Assembly: GCF_003576645.1 (NCBI RefSeq) | Contig: NC_044924.1 | Span: forward strand, 21,987,715 to 22,051,714 | DNA length: 64,000 nucleotides | DNA from: Ipomoea triloba | Taxonomy: Eukaryota > Streptophyta > Magnoliopsida > Solanales > Convolvulaceae | Reading direction: 5' to 3' | Shown: positions 30,754 to 42,016 of the stretch, piece after piece | Layout: each line of letters opens with the position of its first letter | Position numbering within the stretch: the stretch's first letter is position 1 | Notes under the pieces: model-generated | Database searches by the model: none | What the model was told of the DNA's origin: nothing | The model's input: the letters and a program-made list of their open reading frames with translations, nothing else | Made by a program: the position numbers and the translations under genes

Positions 30754-33389
30754 GAATATGCTTTCTAGAAACTTTCAGGCCATCTTGACTCAATTCACCA
30801 GCTGAGTTTTTTCCTTAGTTTCTTTGGCCTCCCAACTTGCATAGGAACAAAAAACTTATAAAGGTTGTGAGATTACACATTGAAAGGATAGTTAGTAGGA
30901 AATAAGTAATTACCTTGGCAGAGTATAAAGGTGGCAATGGAGGGAGGGGGGGGGGGGTTTCTGTCACACCTAGGTCACTCAACAGGACCTGCCACGGGGT
31001 TGATAGATCCATTATATATTTCCAGATAGGTTTGCATTAAGTAATAGGGATGGACATAATCAAACACTGCACCCTTGCCATATTTCTTCCAAATATCACA
31101 TATTGCGTGCTTGCATGGAATGCCAGATAGTTGCCACTTCCTACAAGAACATTGTTTCCTTTCCAAATCAACCTTTTGTAGATCCCCATGTAGCTGTCCA
31201 ACCTCAAACTTGAAGAAATCACATTGTGTGGCCAAGTAAGCTGCAACTTTCTTCTCAATTGGTTTCAACTTCTTTACAATGCTAGGGCACATCAAAGCCT
31301 TCCATTCTGCTGCTTTTTGTTTTTGGTCAAAAAATATAGCCATCAACTGTTTCATTATCACCTCTAGGCAGTCTATGTTTGGTTTGTCTGATCTCTTGCC
31401 TTCAATGACTTAGAATTCCATGACTCACAGATGTTATTGACCAACATGTCACAATGGCAGTTTGTAGAGAAGTTTGATCTAGACCATTCTGTTGGGCTCT
31501 TATCACCTAACCATTGGTATGCATCTTCATCTAATCCCCTCAGCTTAGATATAGTGATATTGAATCTATTGACAGTGGTTGCCCTAGCACAAGCCCATAG
31601 GGAATCCTTAAGTGCCCTACCCTGGAAACCTGCTACCTTCATATTTGCATGCAAGTGTCTAACACAAAAGCGGTGCTCAACATCCTGGAAGGCTGGAATT
31701 AAGACCCTTATGTTTGTCACTAATGAAACAGATGTCATTCTCCACAATTGGCGTGATCTCCACATCCTCTTTCAAAAGTTGTAGAAACCAACTCCAAGAC
31801 ACGTTTTTCTCTCATTCCACAATAACATATGCTATTGGGAATAGACTGTCATTTGTATCTATACTAATAGTAGTCAATAACATCCCACCAGTGGCACCTC
31901 TAAGCTGACAACCATCTACACCTATCAGACCTCTACAGTTCTTAAATCCCTGCTTGCAAGCTTCCCAACAAACATACATTCTGAGATATCTTTCATGGTC
32001 ACTTTGATCAACCAAGTCACTTAGCTTCACAACACATGTTATCCTAGGGTTTGTTCTTGAAATTTCTACACAATAACTCCATATCCTTTTGAAATTGTCT
32101 TCCTCATTGCAAACTCTTAGCTTCCTTGCCTTCCAAATTTGCCTATAAGCTTGTTCATCAATGACATAAAATCCCTCCTTATTGCACACCTTATCCTTGA
32201 ACTTCTTCATCATCCAATCTGGGTGGTCTTTTAATTCAGTTGCCCACCTCTTAGCAACAACAGTAGATTTCACCATTCGATTCTCCCAAACCCAAGAACA
32301 CCCTTCATGTTCATCTTTCATGTTTAAAATCCTCCATGACTGTGAGTTAACTACTTTCCTCAGTCCTATTCTGCAATGTGAGTTAACTACTTTCCTCAGT
32401 CCTATTCTGCATGGGCAACCCTCCTGTGTACACTTAACAATGACCCTAGCCTTGTCATTTTTTAGTGTTTTAATTTCTTTGCCATTATTGAAGGCATAAT
32501 TCTGCACAACTTCTCTAAACTGGTTTTTTGATGCAAATGTCATGCCTAACGTGAAATGGGGTCTTTCATGTCTGTTGTAGGTCTAAATATACGCTACTTA
32601 CCCTCACCATCACTGTCCCAATCCACTAGTGACTCGTCATCAGAATAATTGATTTCATCACGATTCTTTGAGATGTTATTTGTTTGAGCTAATGTTTGTA
32701 CTTTAGTCTCCCTTTCTTGGTCAGCTCTCAACTCATCCCCAACCTCTACACCTACCTCATCATCTACCCCATAAAGTCAACTTCAGCCTCCCTTTCCCAA
32801 TCACTATCTGGCTCATTTACTTCCATTTCTACATCAATCAAGTCTAATTCATCTAGTGTTTCTACCCAAATCTCCAAATGCTTTCCCGGGTTATCCTCAT
32901 TCAATAGTGCTATTACATCATTGTCTGATTGTACTAACTTCAATCTCTCATTCCAAAAACAATAAATTATCACTCCTACTTCAGAATATCCTAATTGCTT
33001 TATCCTATCTTTCAACCCATCTAGACGTACTTCCGTAGCTTCCATTTTCTCATATATTTCATAATCACCACGCAAATATTTTACTTCACAAACTCTATTT
33101 ATTATCCCATTATGAAATAGCAGAACTGAAAATGGACCAACTCCATCTTCGGTAAAGCAACCATTTACATGCAACAGTCAACATAGTGGTCCCCATAGAA
33201 CAAAAATAATAAAGTTAAAAATCAATGCTTCCTAATCCCAATATATGCTCATGACATTATCATAAAAGTTTAAACCAAGTGGTCCCCACAGAACACACTA
33301 CAATATGCACATGACATAAATGGTCCCCACAGAAAACATACGAATCTACATCCTACAATAAACAATAATCAACATATTGGTCCACATAT

Positions 33390-33848
33390 ATGCTTTATTG
33401 CCATTCTAATCCACACAAGTACAGAAAAAATTATTATTCTTTATGCATATATAAACCACACGCCAAACCCTACATATGCTCTACTATCATTCAACTCCAC
33501 ACACAACACTCAACACAAACAACAAATATTATAATAAACTATCAATTTCATACAATTTCAACATTTAACAAACTATTACTTACTTAGTTGTATCGTATTT
33601 TGGGCGGACCCGTTCCAGTCGTTGATGATGATTTTCGCATTGCAGAGTAGAGCTCCAGTCGTAGACGACGAACTATCCCTCTACGAGAGTTACGTTGATG
33701 CCCAGAGTATGAGACAGATTTCCTTGCTTTCTCCCTTCTTCTTTGCATCGACTTCGTTCTTTGTCTATTTTTTGAACGGGAGAAATTTGAGTTAAGCCAA
33801 ATTGGGGTTGTGTTTTGGCCAGAATTATTGCTTAATCAATTTTTCCCA
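33390..33848 (-). other. MULE 5' leader region
   Basis: Between the first mudrA codons and the right TIR. AT-rich, then a more GC-rich patch at about 33600-33770 (GACCCGTTCCAGTCG, GTAGACGACGAAC) that looks like a transcribed leader on the minus strand. It is absent from unit 1. No clear TATA box chosen. Confidence 0.4.
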
Positions 33849-33957
33849 TAGACATGGGTTAAGTTTTTCCGACCGGATTTGGCCGGTGATTTGGTCGGGA
33901 AGACCAAATCCGTTAAAAAAGCATAGTTAAAGAATTAATTCGTTAGTTTTTAAAGTC
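33849..33957 (-). repeat. MULE right TIR, unit 2
   Basis: On the minus strand GACTTTAAAAACTAACGAAT, AACGGATTTGG, CCGGCCAAATCCGG and AACTTAACCCATGTCTA, the inverted partner of 25606-25706 with a short extra segment inside. Confidence 0.75.
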
Positions 33958-34202
33958 ATAGCACCAAAAGTGCAATTTTCTCTGTATAACTATTTACCAA
34001 ATAATTACCAAACACCCCAAAAATCGTAAATGTTAGTAAAGTTTAAAAAAATGAAAAAATTAATGCTTAGGATTTTGTCAATCATAAAATGATTATTATT
34101 ATCTTTTAAAAAATTGGGCTACAAAAACCCACTCAAACACCATATCAATGAGATACCCTTTATGGTTTTTATCATATGCAGTAGCAAATGAAAATTCTTA
34201 AA

Positions 34203-35535
34203 TTAATAACGTTTGAAATAACAGCGAACACGGATGAAGTTTAAGCCTACTAAAAATTCCACCTCAGTCAAGGTCTTTATCGACAAAGTGATCATCCCCA
34301 AGGTTCCACAGATCCACACACTCACCACGTTTAGGAAATTTAAACTTCTTAGCCGAGGGACCAGACTCACTCTTCTTTTTCTTAGCCGCTCCAACAGATT
34401 GGGCTTCCTGAGAGCGTTGTAAGGATTTATCCTCACTAGCCATCTTGGTTTTGGGCACAGCTAATTCTTCTTTAGGTTCACTTATTATTAACTTTGTGCC
34501 AAATTGATCTTGAGGTTGCCCATTTGTTGGGGATTCCATTGTCTTTGAACACTCCTTTGTGTTCCCAGCATTGGCAGAACATACATTCATTTTCTTGGTC
34601 ACCACAGGGAAAGGGGAAGGTAAAGGTTTCTTCTGTTGTTTCTTTTTAGCCAAACTTCATATACAATTAAAAAAAAAAACAAGTCAGAATGAATTACAGC
34701 TTCTATTCAGTAATGAACCTTTTTTCTTTGTAAAGAAAAGACAACCTGTCTTCGAATTCATCTATCATATCGGTGATAGACGCCAAATTCTCCATCGGCT
34801 CCCACGTGTTTGACTCCTCCGGCCAACCCACCCTTCACACAATTCAAACACCCACCATAAATCAATGTTAAATTATAAATTTCAAAATTGAAGGAAAATA
34901 GAAAACTGTTCTTTCTCTTCAAAATTAAATCCAATTCTTTACATACCATTTGATTAAGTATTGGGGTTCGCCCTGTTTTGTTTGCCCGGAGTTCCAAAAA
35001 TTTGCAAACCCAAGTCAAGTAGCCACCAAAAGCACATGAATATATGGACAGATTGAGGAAAGAAATCTTAATAAAATAGCTTTAATTTGTACAAACAGAT
35101 GATGAATGCATGCCGAAAATATTTCAGGAAAGAAATCTTAATAAAATATAGCTGCTGTGTCTGAAGGCAAAATTCAATTCCATAAACTAAGCATTCTGTT
35201 AATGTCTATTTACTTTTTAAATAAAAATGAAATTTTAAAACGTTAAAATGTAAAATTAAAAAAGAAAAATACTTTTTTTTTTAATTAAACGAAAGCCCAA
35301 CCTGTCGAACTCGCTTCTTCCTCACGGCCTCAACTAGGTAAAACCCATCTGGTAGCCCGCTTTGTTCAGTTTCACCTTTTCCTTGCTCTCCATCATCCTC
35401 ATTGCTTGATTCACCATTCTTGTCTACTTTGTCTTCCTCCTCAAACTCTCCCTCTGAAGAGTTTGAAGAGCAATCTTGCCCCTCCACCATCGGAAGTTGA
35501 TTAGCTTGTGGCGGTGCTTTCGTCGGAATGGGCAA
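34203..35535 (-). pseudogene. LHP1-like chromodomain gene, unit 2
   Basis: Exon 1 (35535 to about 35300) encodes an acidic N-terminus (NSSEGEFEEEDK, GESSNEDDGEQGKG) and LPDGFYLVEAVRKKRVRQ followed by GTTGGG, a possible donor. Exon 2 (about 34823-34745) reads [19 protein letters not shown] and DMIDEFEDR, then GTTGTC. Exon 3 (about 34660-34264) reads LAKKKQQKKPLPSPFPV, a Ser/Lys-rich middle and KKFKFPKRGECVDLWNLGDD before a stop. Acidic leader, EGFY-like start and NTWEP match plant LHP1/TFL2. The central KVQYLIKW-like strand and the C-terminal chromo shadow domain are absent. Probably a truncated duplicate just outside the MULE right TIR. Confidence 0.66.
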
Positions 35536-35619
35536 AGGCTTTTTAAAGGGAGAAAAAGCTGTACGTAATTTGTGAACGTTTAAAGTTAATTATTAAAATT
35601 ATCAAAATTTAGTAGATTA

Positions 35620-36290
35620 CTCTACCGAATATAGTAATATTTTTTTGGAATACTATAATATACATCATATAGTAATTTGATTGTTGAAATTTTTTTTTTG
35701 TAAATATTATCATCAGAGAAATTTAATTACGTACATTAACATAATATAGTAATATTTTTTTAATACTACAATATAGATCATATACTAATTTGATTGTTGG
35801 AATTTTTTTTTTTTTATATTATCATGAGATGAATTTAATTACGTTCATTAACATAATATAGTAATATTTATTAATACTATAATATACATCGTATAGTAAT
35901 ATGATTGTTGGAATTTTTTTTAATATTATCATGAGAGAAATTTGATTATGCACATTAACATAATATAGTAATATTTTTTTTGAATGCTATAATATACATC
36001 ATATAGCAATTTGATTGTTGAATTTTTTTTTAATATTATCATGAGAGAAATTAAATTGCGTACATTAACATAATATAGTAATATTTTTTTAATACTATAA
36101 TATGCATCATATAGTAATTTGGTTGTTGGAATTTTTTTTGAATAATATCATGAGAAGAATTTAATTACATACATTAACATAATATAGTAATATTTTTTTG
36201 AATACAATAATATACATCATATAGTAATTTGATTGTTAGAATTCTTTCTTTTAATATTCATGAGAGGAATTTAATAATATAGTAATATTT
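35620..36290 (+). repeat. About 110-bp AT-rich tandem array, 6 units
   Basis: Repeated core CATTAACATAATATAGTAAT followed by poly-T and ATACATCATATAGTAATTTG, recurring every 106-113 bp. Absent from unit 1, so it arose or was lost after the duplication. Confidence 0.85.
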
Positions 36291-36330
36291 TTAATGGGTT
36301 ATTGTTCTTATAGTACCAAATAGATCATAT

Positions 36331-36331
36331 A

Positions 36332-36388
<57 letters not shown>
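36331..36388. repeat. (TA)n microsatellite
   Basis: About 27 TA units directly after the 110-bp array. Confidence 0.9.
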
Positions 36389-36391
<3 letters not shown>

Positions 36392-37448
36392 GGAAGATTA
36401 ATATATTCATACAGAAATAGAATTGATTAAAATATTACATTAATTTCCGTGCATAATAAGGAATGAAATCATATTCTGAATATTTTGTCAATATTAGCCA
36501 TAAATAAGGAATGATAAGGAAGGCTATAATTTCTGGTAAGGAATTATTATATAATACTATGTTGACAGATTTCAAAATTTTTGGACTAAAATGAGCGGGA
36601 AAGCTAGCACTTCTGTTTTAATATAGATATAGATATAGATTTCATAGTGTCAAGCATAATTAATTCTATTGACAATATTTTAAAAGGTTATTTTCCTCTT
36701 CTAGATTTACATCCTAATATTTATTTTTAGGCAATAAACGCATTATATTTATAATCTTATTGATTTTTTATTAATTGACTAACATTACACTAAGTTAAAA
36801 TTTTTCATATAATTACTAAATACAATAAAAATATCCAATTGAGTAATTTTATGCCAAATACCTTGTGGTTTGATAGCATCACCGTTGTTTTTCATAAAAA
36901 AAAAAATGTTCATAATTTGTTGAGCAAGTCAGGACCTATAGTTATGTTAGAGTGTGCTAAAAAAAATGGAGACGATTGGAGCATCACTATTTCATGTTTT
37001 ATATTCATTGTCAATTTTACTAATTAATGAACACACGTTAAGTTGTACAAAATTTGTATTACAATTATCAATTAAAATGATTATCTACCACTTTTGAATT
37101 TTTAAATATATAATGAACAAGGAGTAACAACTATTAGCTTTTTTTGTTATTAAAAAAAATAAATAGGGGAATGGATTCAATACTTTTTACTCTTATGATT
37201 TTTGTATAAAAAAAAAAAAAGAAGAAGAAAATATTAGAACATTTTTTCACTTTTTCGATTGAGATAATTAAAAAAGTTTTTTTTTTCATTTTAAAAAAGA
37301 ATGGTAATAAGCAATATTTTGAAAATTTCTATTTTAGTTTTTGGTTCCAAATATGGAAGCAATTTTAATGGGAATATATTTAAAATATTAGGTGGCAACT
37401 GTTTTTTATGCACTCGTACGTTAAATTTGTGTAATCTATAATTTGACA

Positions 37449-37757
37449 AGGGGGTGTTTGGTAAATAGTTATTTGCTGATTTAGTGGGTATGACTAGATG
37501 ATAGCATTAGCTGATTGTAGAAAGATGCTTGGTAAATTAGCTGATAATTGGTTACATGTAAAATAACTTTTTCAAAAAGTTTATCGAAAAAACTACTTTG
37601 AACAACTTTTTAAATTTTAGTGTTTTAGAACAATAAATTGTTAAATTAATCAAACAATTCTACTTAAACAAGTCAAATAGCTAATAGTGGTCAAATAAAT
37701 TAATATTGAAGAAAGATCCTTGTACGTTAGAATTGAATTATGTTACCAAACAGGGTC
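37449..37757. mobile_element. hAT-like MITE, about 0.3 kb
   Basis: Left GGGGTGTTTGGTAAAT and right TGTTACCAAACAGGG (inverted: CCCTGTTTGGTAACA) are about 14-bp inverted ends. The interior has TTAGCTGATTGTAGAAAGATG and TCAAATAGCTAATAGTGGTC. Unit 1 lacks it at the equivalent place (about 23240-23320), so it is a later insertion. Confidence 0.6.
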
Positions 37758-37788
37758 AAATTCCTTGTAGTTAGAATTGAATCAATAA

Positions 37789-37846
37789 CGTGGGTGGACC
37801 CGGACCTTTAAATGTATGGAGAAAGATCCGGTGAATTTACCAAAAA
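37789..37846 (+). mobile_element. 5'-truncated SINE (same family as 17078-17269)
   Basis: GTGGGTGGACCCGGACC, then GGAGAAAGATCC and AATTTACCAAAAAAAG correspond to the last 60 bp of the SINE at 17.1 kb. Absent from unit 1. Confidence 0.65.
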
Positions 37847-38203
37847 AAGAAAAAGAATTGGATTACTAAATTTTTTAGCATGCTAAAATTTGAAACAATC
37901 ACGCTATAGGGTTAAGATTTTTCACCAAAATCATTTATTATATATCTGATATATCTGATGTGCAATATAATATAACTAGATTACTATTTTTTTTTTAATA
38001 CCATAGTTTGGGTTAGCTAATTTATGACAACCAATAAAATAAAAAAGATTTATTTCTATTTTAGATGGTGAAATATTTTGGTCTCTATAACTCTATCAAA
38101 TTCAAAGTCTGTTATTGGTATCGAATTTTTGTATAAATATTATCTCAAACAACATGAAGTATAGCAAAGTTTACAATACTCCATATTTATTCAGTACCTA
38201 GGT

Positions 38204-38400
<197 letters not shown>

Positions 38401-38402
<2 letters not shown>

Positions 38403-39200
38403 AGGAGATGTAAAATTCAAAATAGGAAATGAAACGTCTAAAAAACATATAAAAAAAAAATATAGGGGTATATTTCATAATTACAAATATTACACTCATA
38501 AATAAAATTAAAGTACTCCACCAAATCATTTCAAAAAAAAAAAAGTAGTCCACCAAATCACTAATAGTTAAATAGTACATATCAATTACCACAAAGTTAA
38601 TTTAAAATAAAATACAATGTGTAAATTTCAAAATATTTTTAAAATTTATGTATGTTTTCATTAACATCATAAATGTAAGATTTCTGACTTGATTTAATTT
38701 AGACAAGAAAAACACCTTTTGGCATTAGAATTTGAACTCAAAAATTTTTGTGTGTTACAATAATTGTTTCAGCATCCGTTCTAACACCAACAAAAATAGT
38801 AAGAAAAGAAACACAAGCGACCAAAGATGAATAAAGAATACAAAAAATCATATCACAAAGAATAAAGAGATAGCATATTAAAACAGATTTTATCGCAATT
38901 TGGAAACTTCTACTCTGCAGGGCAAACACTCTAAGGTGAAAGCAAAATCCACTATAGGAAATTTAAAATATAAGATTCAAAATAAGTAGTTTACATAATT
39001 GTAAAAACTCATATACCAATTGTAACTCCAATTAACTTAATATCACTATACGAGACCTTAGACCACACAAAATTTCTCACATATAAAGAGTGTCCAACTC
39101 AATAAGAATGATTAAACAATAAATATTTGCTTGAGACTAGCCAGAAGACACACTATAAAAGAATTCTTCCAGGCTCTCTATTGGTGTCAGGCAAGCAAAA
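38401..39200. other. AT-rich non-coding stretch
   Basis: No protein-like frame. The part from about 38880 has GGAAACTTCTACTC and CACTCTAAGG, faintly like the LTR text near 39610, so old LTR sequence is possible. Confidence 0.4.
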
Positions 39201-39204
39201 CATC

Positions 39205-39720
39205 TAGAAAGAAGGAGGGGGAGGGGGTTGAATAGACTTTCTAATGTTATTAAAATCTTGTAAAATAGCTTTAATTGAACTTGAAGTGCCAAAGACCTTG
39301 TGGTCAAGTGGCATAGCTGTGGCCCTCCCAAGTGAGAGGTCAGGTTTGATCCCTAGTGGGGGCGTTGGCTCTTTGTGCTTCAATAGGTGTTACTACATTG
39401 TAACAGAAAAAAAATTTGGCTCTTTGTGCTTCAGTAAGTGTTACTACATTGTAACAGAAAAAAAAAAAACTAGTTTCCTCACAACAGATGTCTTTAGCTT
39501 GCCTTAAAAGTGAGTAGCTAAGTTTTGAACAATTAAGCTTGGTTGATTGTGTGTTAAGTATGGGGTTAGTTTACAAGTAAATACTCAAACTAAAATGAAA
39601 GAAATATTTTTATAGTGGTTTGGAAACTCTCCTACTCCAAATAGGTTCCACTAAGTATTGTAATGAATACAAAGTGATAAGAAGCCTCGGCTTCTACCAT
39701 TGACTACCATTGATAGTACC
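39205..39720 (-). repeat. Sirevirus LTR relic
   Basis: GGAGGGGGTTGAATAGACTTT resembles the LTR edge at 60280 (GGGGGGGTGAATAGACTTT), and TTATAGTGGTTTGGAAACTC with CTCCTACTCC resembles 60735-60775. A SINE lies inside. Terminal TG/CA are not visible. Confidence 0.5.
39285..39473 (+). mobile_element. tRNA-derived SINE with duplicated 3' end
   Basis: An A box in TGGTCAAGTGGCATAGCTG and a B box in AGGTTTGATCCC lie about 30 bp apart, followed by GGCTCTTTGTGCTTCAATAG and TTACTACATTGTAACAG with an A tail. The 3' half is repeated (39416-39473) with its own A tail. It differs from the SINE at 17.1 kb, so it is a second family. Confidence 0.7.
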
Positions 39721-40132
39721 TATTCATTGCAAGCATGTGGTAGAGGATGTTAGAAGAATGGTCTGGGTATGGGAAAATGCTTTGAGTTGGTTGATGGTGG
39801 GGGGTTGATCTTGCGAGGAGGGAGTAGTCCACTCATTCGGGCAGCGGTTGGGAGGTAATGTCCTAGCCTATGCCCAGGGGTCCAGCTACCTCTCCTAGTT
39901 TGAGTAACCCTAACCACCATCCAAACTTGGCTTTAGTACTTCGTCCTGGACTGCTCGAGTATAAGTGAGTACAAATTAACAATGCTTTGCAACACATTTC
40001 GTATTCTAATGCCTTATATTTTATGAGTTGACATAAAGGCTAGCCTAAGTGTGGACACACATATGTTGTTACAAAACTCAGAAAGCTACAAAATCAAGTA
40101 GCTTTTGGTGAGAGAGAGAGAATCTATACAAA
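39720..40132. other. Unassigned intergenic sequence
   Basis: Contains a G-rich patch (GTTGATGGTGGGGGGTTGATC) and mixed-composition text up to about 39970, with no frame that looks coding. Confidence 0.4.
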
Positions 40133-40400
40133 CACTACTACAAAATTGACCATATAAGTATAACTTTTAGCTATATCTTTTAAAAAAGGTGTAATGTATT
40201 CCCTAAAATAAAATAAAGACCCTACTTTTCGCGGCACCCACCGAGATCGGGTGCTGCGAAAAGAAAATTATTAAAATTATAATTAACTTTTCGCGGCACC
40301 AGATCTCGATGGGTGTTGCGAAAAGTAAATATTAAAAAAATAATATACTTTCCGCGGCAGCCGCTCCTATGGATGCCGCGAAAAGTCAATCACCTTTTCC
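40133..40400. mobile_element. CACTA-like end with GCGGCACC hairpins
   Basis: Begins CACTACTACAAAATT, a CACTA-type terminus. It is followed by three stem-loops, each opening with CTTTTCGCGGCACC-like text and closing with the complement GCCGCGAAAAG (about 40226-40262, 40288-40326 and 40348-40388), typical of CACTA subterminal repeats. The opposite end is not seen before the N gap. Confidence 0.6.
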
Positions 40401-40419
40401 CTAGCGATTTAATTTTCTT

Positions 40420-41340
40420 CGTTCAAATATGAGAGACCATACTTAGCCATTTCAATCTCTCAAATGCTGCCTCCTCCATTTCTTCATATTTGAGAGCTTC
40501 TTCCTCTGCCATCACGTTTCCTCCCATCCATCTCTCAGACGCTACCTTCTCAGCCGACGCTGCCCTCTCCTCCGATGCCGACGACCTGCAATAGACGCCA
40601 CCGGCGACACCGCCATTCCGTCTCGACCTGCCGCCGACCCTGTTAGCCTCCGCCACCGCCACTGCTAGCCTCCGCCACCGCCACTGCTAACTTCCGCCAC
40701 TGCCATTGCTAGCCTCCACCACCACTGATAAGTCTCCCTTCAAATTTTTGTTATTTTTTTCAAACTGACAGCTCAGATCTGGACGACTTCACTCTCTTTT
40801 CGCTCTATATGTTAGGGTTTCAGACATTATCACTGCGTCTCTCACTCCTCACCTCAAACTATGGCTCCCACTCCGTCACTTTGCCTTTTTCGTGGACTGT
40901 GACTCCGACTCAGGCTCTCCACCTTCTCGGCTCTCATGGTCTCTCCCCTCTCAGGTTCTCACCGTCGACTCTCGCTTACCAGTAAATTAATAATGAATGA
41001 TGTGTTTTGACCCTTTGATATATATGTCTTCTTGCTTATTTAATATTTGGTTAATACTGGAAGAAATGTTAACTTGTAGTACTTTGTATAATGAGGAGGC
41101 GATTCGCAAGGCTTACTGCCTTAAGGTAGTTGCGGTTTAATTTGCAGACATTATATTTTTCCACTGCAGACATTAATTTCTGAAACATTAGTTGCTGATG
41201 TTATTCAGTTTAATCGAAATAACCTAGTTGCTTTTTCAAAGAATTGACTAATTTGAGAAGAAACGGGGCAAATATTATGATTGGTTGCTTTTAATTATGA
41301 TTGGTTGTATTAAGAGCCTTTTTGTTTTTACAGCTGGGCA
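40420..41340. other. GC-rich CT-rich block, possible transposon or gene leader
   Basis: 40500-40735 is C-rich with short tandem units GCTAGCCTCCGCCACCGCC (three to four copies). 40740-40980 is CT-rich (CTCTCACTCCTCACC, GGCTCTCATGGTCTC), as in plant 5' UTRs. The minus-strand frame at 40662-40423 is low complexity (Ala/Glu-rich) and not convincing. No gene called. Confidence 0.35.
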
Positions 41341-41370
41341 GGAAAATACTTCAAGTAGCGTTTAGTTTTT

Positions 41371-41371
41371 T

Positions 41372-41450
<79 letters not shown>

Positions 41451-41698
41451 NNNNNNNNNNNNNNNNNNNNNNNNNNNNNNNNNNNNNNNNNNNNNNNNNN
41501 NNNNNNNNNNNNNNNNNNNNNNNNNNNNNNNNNNNNNNNNNNNNNNNNNNNNNNNNNNNNNNNNNNNNNNNNNNNNNNNNNNNNNNNNNNNNNNNNNNNN
41601 NNNNNNNNNNNNNNNNNNNNNNNNNNNNNNNNNNNNNNNNNNNNNNNNNNNNNNNNNNNNNNNNNNNNNNNNNNNNNNNNNNNNNNNNNNNNNNNNNN

Positions 41699-41748
<50 letters not shown>
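41371..41748. other. Poly-T flanked 248-base N gap
   Basis: About 78 T, N from 41451 to 41698, then about 50 T. An assembly gap bounded by homopolymer. Confidence 0.9.
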
Positions 41749-41749
<1 letters not shown>

Positions 41750-42016
41750 GGAATGCATGTGATTTTACAGTTGGGGGTAGGGGTTGTTAGAAAAATACCT
41801 AAAGCTAGTTTATTGCTATATTGATGCAAAGTCCTATTTAGCTAATGGCATATTTTACCCTTTTGAATTATTAAAGTTCTCTGATCATAATTTATGTAAT
41901 TTCATTTTCTGTAATTGTATGATGGTGATGAGATCATCCTCAATTTCTTCTAACAATGACAAGGCATTCTTGTCTAGATGCATGTGCATAGAGGTGAGGT
42001 GTCATGTATTGTGGAT

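Larger units (their letters stand above)
28084..33174 (-). pseudogene. mudrA-like MULE transposase, unit 2 (most complete copy)
   Basis: Order on the minus strand: N-terminal PB1-like/acidic region (33174-32600); MULE region (32543-31812) with GCPCRIGLRKVVNS (a 12-codon in-frame duplication), HPDWMMKKFKDK and ARKLRVCNEE; DDE core with first Asp in LIGVDGCQLRG and second in ICFISDKHKG; HRFCVRHLHANM; CESWNSKSLKARD; SWIM finger CSCRKWQLSGIPCKHAI (31000-31110); after the solo LTR, a CCHC knuckle (LCREAGHNSIKC, first Cys now Trp); Gln-rich tail (28378-28133). TGA after AYVIVE, frameshifts near 32765, 32560, 31700 and 31375, and the LTR break it. Confidence 0.85.
25606..33957 (-). mobile_element. 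Mutator-like element (MULE), unit 2, with nested insertions
   Basis: About 100-bp terminal inverted repeats at 25606-25706 and 33849-33957 enclose a plus-strand GRF zinc-finger gene and a minus-strand mudrA-like transposase. A CACTA (26871-28079) and a solo LTR (28534-30753) are nested inside; without them the element is about 4.9 kb, a usual MuDR-type size. No 9-bp target repeat could be recognised, so the ends are approximate. Confidence 0.75.
23958..38112 (+). repeat. Segmental duplication, unit 2
   Basis: Direct repeat of unit 1, longer by about 4 kb. Extra material is a solo LTR (28534-30753), the MULE transposase core and right TIR, a 110-bp tandem array (35620-36290) and a MITE (37449-37757). 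It ends with the same tail as unit 1, CTCTATCAAATTCAAAG, just before the poly-A gap. Confidence 0.85.

Noticed and set aside
40423..40662. Ala/Glu-rich 79-codon minus-strand frame as a gene
   Set aside because: Low complexity, overlaps short tandem repeats, no flanking gene structure.
41301..41829. Frames through the poly-T/N gap
   Set aside because: Homopolymer and N only.
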